From: Actinomycetota bacterium
GTDB lineage: Bacteria > Actinomycetota > Acidimicrobiia > Acidimicrobiales > CADCSY01
NCBI GenBank assembly: GCA_016178435.1
Contig: JACOTK010000143.1
Coordinates: forward strand, 1-10,672
DNA length: 10,672 nucleotides
Reading direction: 5' to 3'
Made by a program: the position numbers and the translations under genes. The notes under the pieces were generated by a model that was not told the origin of the DNA, ran no database searches, and was given only the letters and a program-made list of their open reading frames with translations. This document shows, one piece after another, positions 5,862 through 10,672 of the stretch (position 1 is its first letter; each line of letters starts with the position of its first letter).

Positions 5862-6629
5862 GTGGGACGCTTTCGAGTCGGGGTTCAGCTCCATCCGCAG
5901 GCAACCTCGGTCGCATCGCTTCGGGATGCGTGGCGTGAGGCCGATCGCATGGGTGTCGACAGCATCTGGGTGTGGGATCACTTCTACCCGCTCTACGGCG
6001 ACCCCGACGCCGCTCACTTCGAGGGCTGGTCGTTGCTCTCCGCCATGGCCTGTGACACGACGAGCGCCCAGGTCGGTGCGCTGGTGACGTGCAACTCGTA
6101 TCGCAACCCGGAGTTGTTGGCCGACATGGCGCGCACGGTCGATCACCTGAGCGAGGGCCGGGCAGTTCTCGGCATCGGCGCCGGTTGGTTCGAGCGTGAT
6201 TACCGGGAGTTCGGCTACGAGTTCGGAACGGGACCGAGCCGCCTGCGTGACCTCGAGGCATCCCTGCCCCGCATCAGGTCGCGCATGGCCAAGCTGAATC
6301 CCCCTCCCGTCGGGCCAATGCCGATTCTGATCGGTGGTGGCGGGGAGAAGGTCACGCTGCGCCTCGTCGCCGAGCACGCGGACATGTGGAACGGCTTCGG
6401 CCCACCTGTCGACTATGCCCACAAGAACGAGGTGCTCGATCGATGGTGTGCGAAGGTCGGACGCGACCCGGGCGCCATCGAGCGCACGGCCTCGTTCGGG
6501 GGTGAGGTCAACGACGAGGTCATCGACGGCTTTCTCCGGGCAGGCGCGCAGCATCTGATCTACGGTCTCGGGCATCCCTTCAATCTTGAACCTGTGCAGC
6601 GTCTCCTGGAGGCTTCGGTGGGTTCGTAA
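5862..6629 (+). CDS. LLM-class (luciferase-like) F420-dependent-type oxidoreductase
   Basis: A 255-aa protein with the luciferase-like monooxygenase TIM-barrel fold. Family signatures are FRVGVQLHPQ at the N-terminus, MGVDSIWVWDHFYPLYGDP at 30-48, VGALVTCNSYRNPELLADMARTVDHLSEGR at 71-100, LGIGAGWFERDYREFGYEFG at 103-122, and PILIGGGGEKVTLRL at 154-168. The glycine-rich GGGG turn and the HADMWNGFG strand (172-180) bind the cofactor in relatives. Actinobacterial members mostly use coenzyme F420, but the sequence alone does not exclude FMN. The substrate is unknown. The GTG start gives the standard beta-1 strand with no extension. Length is near the family norm, so unlike its upstream neighbour the gene looks intact. 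It begins 27 nt after the remnant's stop. Confidence 0.88.
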   Translation: MGRFRVGVQLHPQATSVASLRDAWREADRMGVDSIWVWDHFYPLYGDPDAAHFEGWSLLSAMACDTTSAQVGALVTCNSYRNPELLADMARTVDHLSEGRAVLGIGAGWFERDYREFGYEFGTGPSRLRDLEASLPRIRSRMAKLNPPPVGPMPILIGGGGEKVTLRLVAEHADMWNGFGPPVDYAHKNEVLDRWCAKVGRDPGAIERTASFGGEVNDEVIDGFLRAGAQHLIYGLGHPFNLEPVQRLLEASVGS

Positions 6630-6691
6630 CGCCGATAGCGCCGTCCAGGGCTCATGATCCGTGACCGCCCTTTTCGTGAGGTGGAGGCTCC

Positions 6692-8986
6692 TTGAAATTG
6701 CTGCGACATCGCGGTGGATTGCGATCTCGAGTCGTCGGGGTCCTTGCGGCTGTATTGGTGCCGCTGGTCGTGTTGACGGGCCTCTTCGTGACCTCCCGCT
6801 ACGACGCCGAGCGCGAACAGGCACGGGCCGAGATGACCGAGACGGCAGGGCAGATCAGGACTCGCTATGACGTCTGGCTTGCGAAGACGGAGGGCGTTCT
6901 CGCCTCGTTGTCAACCGTGCTCACGGTGACGAGCATCGATGGCGCCGCGAACTGCGATGGGTTCAGGGATGGCCTGGCAACGAGCTCCATCGCTGTTACC
7001 AATGTGCTGGTGGTGGATCCCAATGGGGACATCCGTTGCTGGAAGAACCCGATTCCCGCTGAAGTGCCGCGCAATCTTGCCGACCGTGCCTCATTTCGCG
7101 CCGCACGTGACCGCAGAGCCTTTCAGGTCCTGACCCTCGATGAGGGGGCGGTCGGGCAGCTGCGTCGGCTCCCGGTTGCCTATCCATGGATGGACGGCGA
7201 GCGCTTCCGTGGCGTGATACTCGCCCCGGTGGAGCCGGCGGAGCTCGCCGGGATTCTGGGGTCGGTGCCCCTCCCGCACGCCTGGACCGCAACCGTGTAC
7301 GACAGGGTCGGGAGCGTGGCGGCCCGCGCAGGCGCCGGCCCTTCGCCGGCGGGGACGAACCGGGCCGATCAGGCCGTGTTCCGAGCAGCGACTCGGACCG
7401 ATGCCGCCCCATCGTTTGAGGTCGAAGGGATCGATGGTGTCCGCAGGCTGTACGCGAGCACCTCGGTGACCGTCCCGGGCGCCGGCCGGTCATTCCTCGT
7501 CGTGGTGGGGTCGCCGGTCTCGGTGGTCTACCACGACGCCATCCAGGTGCGGAACGCGACCCTGATGGCATTGAGCGTCGGGCTGGCGATCGTCCTCGGA
7601 ATCTCGCTGGCAAGCGCCGAGTTGGTCGTTCTGCGCCCTGTTCACGTGCTCCAGACCCGGGTTGAGCGCACGGCAGGAGGCGAGTTGGAGGCACTGGGGG
7701 GCGAGATCAAGGGGGTGCGGGAGTTGCGGACGCTCGGTGAGGCGTTCAGGACGATGACCGCTTCCCTGCAGGATCGGGCGTCACGACTCGAGACCTCCGA
7801 GCGGCGTCTGCGAACCATGGCCGAAACCGGTCCGGCGGTTACGTTCCTCCTCGACCCGGAAACGCAGGGTTTCGTGGAAATGAGCGGGCAGGTCCAGGCG
7901 CTCCTGGGTGTGACTCCCGAGGACATCCTGGAAGATCCACAGGTGGGTTTGGGGCGTCTGACTCCCGATGGTCTGGCGCGGTGGCAAGGCGCCTTGACCG
8001 AATGTCTGGGTCTGGAGACGTCGGTCGGATTCGACCTCCAACTGCTCAGGGCCGGCGACTCCTGGGGATGGATACGGGTTCACATGCGTGCCGCGTATGA
8101 CGCCGAGAGGGCGCTGTTGGGCGTGCAGGGTGTGGCGTTCGACATCACCGATCGGGTGGTGGCGCAGGAAGAGCTTACGCGGATGAACGTCGTGCTCGAG
8201 GAGCGGGTCCGAGCCCGTACCGCCGAGCTCAGTCTCCTGAACACGGAACTGGCAAGGGTCAACCGCGGGTTGGCCAACGCCAACGAGGAGCTCGAGGCGT
8301 TCAGTTATTCGGTCGCGCACGATCTCCGCGCGCCTCTGCGTGCGATCTCGGGATTTGCCCAACTGCTCGCTGTGGATCATGCAGACCGGCTCGACCAGGA
8401 GGGTTGGCGTCTCCTCGGCCGGGTGCAGGCCGCAGCCGAGCGTATGGGCACGCTCATCGACGACCTGCTCGGCCTGGCCCAGGTGGGGAGGTCCGTGCTG
8501 GACATCCGACCGATCGACCTGACCAGGCTCACACGCGAGGTTGTGGACCAACGTGTCGGCGCCGAGCCCGACCGATCGGCGAAGGTCACCGTCCAGGACG
8601 GTCTGGTGGTGCGCGGTGATCCGACCCTGGTCCGTGTGCTGGTGGACAATCTGGTTGAGAATGCCTTGAAGTTCACCGGGAACGAACAAATCGCCGTCAT
8701 CGATTTTGGCGCCCTGCCCGATCCTGATGATCAGGGGCATGAGGTGTTCTTCATTTATGACAACGGCGCCGGCTTCGACATGACCTACGTCGACAAGCTG
8801 TTCCAACCGTTTCAACGACTGCATACGCCCCAGGAGTTCGAGGGCAGCGGCATCGGGCTCGCCATTGTGGCTCGCATCGTCACCCGCCACGGTGGCAGAG
8901 TATGGGCGACCAGTGAGCTGGGGAAGGGGACCACCGTGTTCTTTCAGCTGGCGGAGGTACCGAGTGAAAGTGAGATTGACCAATGA
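6692..8986 (+). CDS. Membrane histidine kinase with dCache-like sensor, HAMP and PAS domains
   Basis: A 764-aa sensor kinase. The TTG start is supported by GTGGAGG at 6681-6687, 4 nt upstream. A transmembrane helix at about 13-34 leads to an extracytoplasmic domain (35-286) resembling dCache sensors: VTNVLVVDPNGDIRCW, then LADRASFRAA and a GVILAPVEPAEL strand. Cys88 and Cys116 could form a disulfide. Transmembrane helix 2 lies at about 287-312, with a HAMP linker to about 365. A PAS domain spans about 370-490, ending in GVAFDITDR. A coiled coil (490-535) precedes the HisKA domain, with phospho-acceptor His543 in SYSVAHDLRAPLRAISGF, the phytochrome-kinase style. The ATPase has the N box VDNLVENALKFT (651-662), G1 DNGAGFD (690-696), F box LFQPFQRL and G2 GSGIGLA (718-724). 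All catalytic motifs are intact. It is co-transcribed with the response regulator (ATGA overlap). The ligand is unknown. Confidence 0.93.
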   Translation: MKLLRHRGGLRSRVVGVLAAVLVPLVVLTGLFVTSRYDAEREQARAEMTETAGQIRTRYDVWLAKTEGVLASLSTVLTVTSIDGAANCDGFRDGLATSSIAVTNVLVVDPNGDIRCWKNPIPAEVPRNLADRASFRAARDRRAFQVLTLDEGAVGQLRRLPVAYPWMDGERFRGVILAPVEPAELAGILGSVPLPHAWTATVYDRVGSVAARAGAGPSPAGTNRADQAVFRAATRTDAAPSFEVEGIDGVRRLYASTSVTVPGAGRSFLVVVGSPVSVVYHDAIQVRNATLMALSVGLAIVLGISLASAELVVLRPVHVLQTRVERTAGGELEALGGEIKGVRELRTLGEAFRTMTASLQDRASRLETSERRLRTMAETGPAVTFLLDPETQGFVEMSGQVQALLGVTPEDILEDPQVGLGRLTPDGLARWQGALTECLGLETSVGFDLQLLRAGDSWGWIRVHMRAAYDAERALLGVQGVAFDITDRVVAQEELTRMNVVLEERVRARTAELSLLNTELARVNRGLANANEELEAFSYSVAHDLRAPLRAISGFAQLLAVDHADRLDQEGWRLLGRVQAAAERMGTLIDDLLGLAQVGRSVLDIRPIDLTRLTREVVDQRVGAEPDRSAKVTVQDGLVVRGDPTLVRVLVDNLVENALKFTGNEQIAVIDFGALPDPDDQGHEVFFIYDNGAGFDMTYVDKLFQPFQRLHTPQEFEGSGIGLAIVARIVTRHGGRVWATSELGKGTTVFFQLAEVPSESEIDQ

Positions 8987-9441
8987 CCGTAGGGCCGATT
9001 CTACTTGTCGAGGACAATCAGGACGACGTGGAGCTCACCGTCAGGGCGTTGCGCGACGGGCGTATCGGCAACGACCTGGTTGTGGTGAACGACGGGGCCC
9101 AGGCCCTCGCTCATCTCCTCCCGAGCGCCGTTGACGTCGAGGCCATGGGCGGGCCCCCCATGTTGCCGGCGTTGATCCTGCTCGATCTGAGCCTGCCCAA
9201 GGTGGGTGGTCTCGAGGTGCTGCGCCAACTGCGTGCCCATGATCGCACGCGCAATGTGCCGACGGTCATCCTCACCTCGTCGCGCCAAGAGGACGACCTG
9301 GCCAAGGCCTACGCGCTGGGCGCCAACAGCTACGTCCGCAAGCCGATCGATTTCAATGATTTCGTGGAGGTGGTCCACCAGCTCCGGCTGTACTGGTTGG
9401 TGCTCAACGAGCCCCCGCCCGAGGTCAAAGCCGGGTTCTGA
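8983..9441 (+). CDS. Stand-alone response regulator, Rcp1-like receiver domain
   Basis: A 152-aa cytoplasmic receiver domain with no output domain. Conserved residues are the acidic pair E10/D11, phospho-acceptor D68 in LILLDLSLPKVGG, T98-S99 in VILTSS, and K120 in YVRKPIDF. The C-terminal YWLVLNEPPP tail is typical of Rcp1-type regulators paired with phytochrome-style kinases. The start codon overlaps the kinase stop (ATGA at 8983-8986), indicating translational coupling and pairing with that kinase. Since it lacks a DNA-binding domain, it probably relays phosphate to another protein or acts by protein contact; no third partner is in this window. Confidence 0.93.
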   Translation: MTVGPILLVEDNQDDVELTVRALRDGRIGNDLVVVNDGAQALAHLLPSAVDVEAMGGPPMLPALILLDLSLPKVGGLEVLRQLRAHDRTRNVPTVILTSSRQEDDLAKAYALGANSYVRKPIDFNDFVEVVHQLRLYWLVLNEPPPEVKAGF

Positions 9442-9444
9442 CAA

Positions 9445-9461
9445 GCCCGGCGCGCCCGGGC
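9445..9461. terminator. GC-rich hairpin between convergent genes (possible bidirectional terminator)
   Basis: GCCCGG at 9445-9450 pairs perfectly with CCGGGC at 9456-9461 around a 5-nt loop. It sits in the 28-nt gap between the response regulator stop and the DUF35 stop on the opposite strand. No U-tract follows on either strand, which is common in high-GC actinobacteria, so terminator activity is inferred from position and symmetry. Confidence 0.45.
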
Positions 9462-9469
9462 GGTTCCCG

Positions 9470-9877
9470 TCAGACCGGCGCGAATCGGGGAAGCTTCTGG
9501 CCCTGTCCGGTGTCATGGAAGACCACCGACACCGCCTGTCCGATGGCAACCTCCTCGACCTCGCAGTCGACGATGTTGGTCATGATGCGGGGACCTTCCT
9601 CGAGCTCGACATAAGCCAGCACGTAGGGAGCAGCGGCGGTGTACATGTTCTCGCCCTTGCGCACGATCGAGAAGCTGTAGACGCTTCCCCTGCCGGATGC
9701 CTCGAACCAGGAGACATCGAGCGACCCGCATGCGGGGCAGAACTCGCGGGGGTACCAGATGACCGTTGAGCACCGGTCGCACCGGGGGAGGAGCAACCTG
9801 TCCTCCGCTGTTGCGTCCCAGAACGGCTTGGAATCGGGGTTGATGGGCGGTGCCATGTTCGGCAGTGGGGCGGTCAT
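9470..9877 (-). CDS. DUF35 zinc-ribbon / OB-fold protein (acyl-CoA thiolase partner)
   Basis: A 135-aa protein with the two-part DUF35 architecture. The rubredoxin-like zinc ribbon holds C33-x2-C36 and C47-x2-C50, with WYPREFCPACGS between and around them. The OB-fold (about 60-135) has GRGSVYSFSIVRKG, APYVLAYVELEEGPRIMTNIVD and IGQAVSVVFHD. An N-terminal helix with SKPFWDAT is typical. DUF35 proteins pair with thiolases or hydratases, as ChsH2 DUF35 with Ltp2 in steroid side-chain breakdown and in archaeal HMG-CoA synthase. The start at 9877 overlaps the upstream thiolase stop by 4 nt (ATGA), with GGAAGG about 9 nt ahead. An internal ATG at 9856 lacks a Shine-Dalgarno. The two products therefore probably form one complex. 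Confidence 0.92.
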   Translation of the reverse strand: MTAPLPNMAPPINPDSKPFWDATAEDRLLLPRCDRCSTVIWYPREFCPACGSLDVSWFEASGRGSVYSFSIVRKGENMYTAAAPYVLAYVELEEGPRIMTNIVDCEVEEVAIGQAVSVVFHDTGQGQKLPRFAPV

Positions 9878-10672
9878 GCGTATTCCCTTCCAAGGATCAG
9901 GGTGGCACTGCCCATTCGGGTGCCGAGGGAACCCCCGGTGCCGTGGGCAAGGGCGATTTCACAGTCGGGGACCTGGACGGGTGGGAAGGCCTCACCACGG
10001 AGTTGGCGAACCGCCTCGAGGACCTTGGTCATCCCACCACGATTGGCGGGGTGGTTGTTGCACAGCCCGCCACCGTCGGTGTTGAACGGCAGGACGCCGT
10101 TGGGCGACTGGAGGGCGCCGTCACTCACGAACGCTCCACCCTTGCCCTTCTCGCAGAAGCCGAGGTCCTCGATGGTCTCGAGGACGGTGATGGTGAACGA
10201 GTCGTAGATCGAGGCGTAGTCGATGTCCTTGGGCGTCACGCCTGCTTCGGCGAAGGCGGCCGGACCCGACCACACCGCGCCGGTGTGGGTCAGATCGATG
10301 CGGCCGTTGTTCGTGTGCTTGGGCGCTTCGCCGTGTCCGAGCACACGTACGCAGTGACGGTCGAGGTCACGGGCGACCTCGGGGGATACCACGATCAGCG
10401 CGCCGCCACCGTCGGTGATGACGCAGCAGTCGAGGCGATGCAGCGGTTCGGCCACCATGGGCGATTCCAGCACCTCGTCGATGGTCAGGACCTTTTGGAT
10501 GAAGGCGTTGGGGTTGTGCTGCGCATGGGTCGAGGCGGCGACCTTGATCTCGGCAAGCTGTTCGCCGGTCGTACCGTACTCGTACATGTGGCGCTGCGCG
10601 GCGAGGGCGTACATGCTGATGATCGAGGGTCCGAAGGGCAGCTCGAAGCCGGCTTCGGGTGAGCTCATGAAC
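9874..10672 (-). CDS. Thiolase-family protein, Ltp2/SCP2-like (partial, N-terminus off the right edge)
   Basis: The C-terminal 265 residues of a non-classical thiolase; the frame stays open through the last base. The ATG at 10668 lies mid-protein, so it is not the start (numbering here is from it). Family segments are GPSIISMYALAAQRHMYEYG (13-32), CCVITDGGGALIV (81-93), DYASIYDSFTITVLETIEDLGFC (150-172), LPFNTDGGGLCNNHPANRG (193-211) and ALAHGTGGSLGTRMGSATLILG (239-260). YDSF, NTDGG and HGTGG match Ltp2-type lipid-transfer thiolases rather than biosynthetic thiolases, whose C-terminal CxG catalytic Cys segment is absent. Such enzymes cleave or condense acyl-CoA, in Ltp2 by retro-aldol loss of propionyl-CoA from steroid side chains; the substrate here is unknown. 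About 120 residues should lie beyond the window. It is translationally coupled to the DUF35 gene. Confidence 0.9.
   Translation of the reverse strand, partial: FMSSPEAGFELPFGPSIISMYALAAQRHMYEYGTTGEQLAEIKVAASTHAQHNPNAFIQKVLTIDEVLESPMVAEPLHRLDCCVITDGGGALIVVSPEVARDLDRHCVRVLGHGEAPKHTNNGRIDLTHTGAVWSGPAAFAEAGVTPKDIDYASIYDSFTITVLETIEDLGFCEKGKGGAFVSDGALQSPNGVLPFNTDGGGLCNNHPANRGGMTKVLEAVRQLRGEAFPPVQVPDCEIALAHGTGGSLGTRMGSATLILGREYA

Noticed and set aside
5478..6824. A 448-codon minus-strand open frame across the ATP-grasp remnant and the oxidoreductase
   Set aside because: It spans two recognisable plus-strand coding segments and has no motif or promoter of its own.
7781..8983. A 400-codon minus-strand open frame opposite the histidine kinase
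   Set aside because: It lies wholly within the kinase catalytic region, whose motifs are all intact on the plus strand.
1..10672. CRISPR array, tRNA/rRNA genes, insertion sequence, toxin-antitoxin or phage genes
   Set aside because: No spaced repeats, clover-leaf sequence, transposase or integrase motifs, or terminal inverted repeats were found on reading both strands.

Overview
The window is high-GC DNA with actinobacterial traits. These are an ECF sigma/RskA-like anti-sigma module, a COG4315-type secreted-repeat lipoprotein, an F420-type luciferase-like oxidoreductase, an N-terminal GNAT fused to an NDP-forming acyl-CoA synthetase-like module, an Ltp2-like thiolase with a DUF35 partner, and several start codons placed as if on leaderless mRNAs. 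By general resemblance I would guess an Acidimicrobiia-like actinobacterium, but no marker gene here proves it. No tRNA, rRNA, CRISPR array, insertion sequence or phage gene was seen. This looks like chromosomal housekeeping or accessory DNA rather than a mobile island.

Layout. Bases 1-957 (minus strand, open at the left edge) hold one continuous frame that starts as an ECF sigma factor and, without a stop, becomes a zinc-finger, membrane-anchored anti-sigma factor. Divergent from it, across a region containing a perfect inverted repeat, is a small lipoprotein (1172-1696, plus). An AI-2E/PerM-family membrane protein follows on the minus strand (1805-2893). It is divergent from a 110-aa protein resembling the Nfu/NifU N-terminal domain (2974-3306, plus). 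Next is a GNAT-acyl-CoA-synthetase-like fusion (3425-5584, plus) that has lost most of its ATP-grasp domain; the end of that domain survives in another frame (5490-5834). A luciferase-like oxidoreductase (5862-6629) and a two-component pair follow: a dCache-like/PAS histidine kinase (6692-8986) overlapped by 4 nt with a stand-alone Rcp1-like response regulator (8983-9441). The right edge is a minus-strand operon, a thiolase (9874 to beyond the edge) coupled by a 4-nt overlap to a DUF35 zinc-ribbon/OB-fold protein (9470-9877).

How the genes work together. The sigma/anti-sigma and lipoprotein form a plausible envelope-stress or redox-responsive locus. The kinase and regulator form a phosphorelay pair with no DNA-binding output. 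The thiolase and DUF35 protein probably form one acyl-CoA-processing complex.

The most notable signal is that two multi-domain loci each appear to carry an internal deletion: an in-frame sigma/anti-sigma join near 466-471, and an out-of-frame join near 5485-5495. These are either real genome changes (a fused regulator and a disabled acyl-CoA-synthetase-like module) or assembly artefacts. Reads across the junctions would decide. I did not find a convincing wholly new defence or mobile system.
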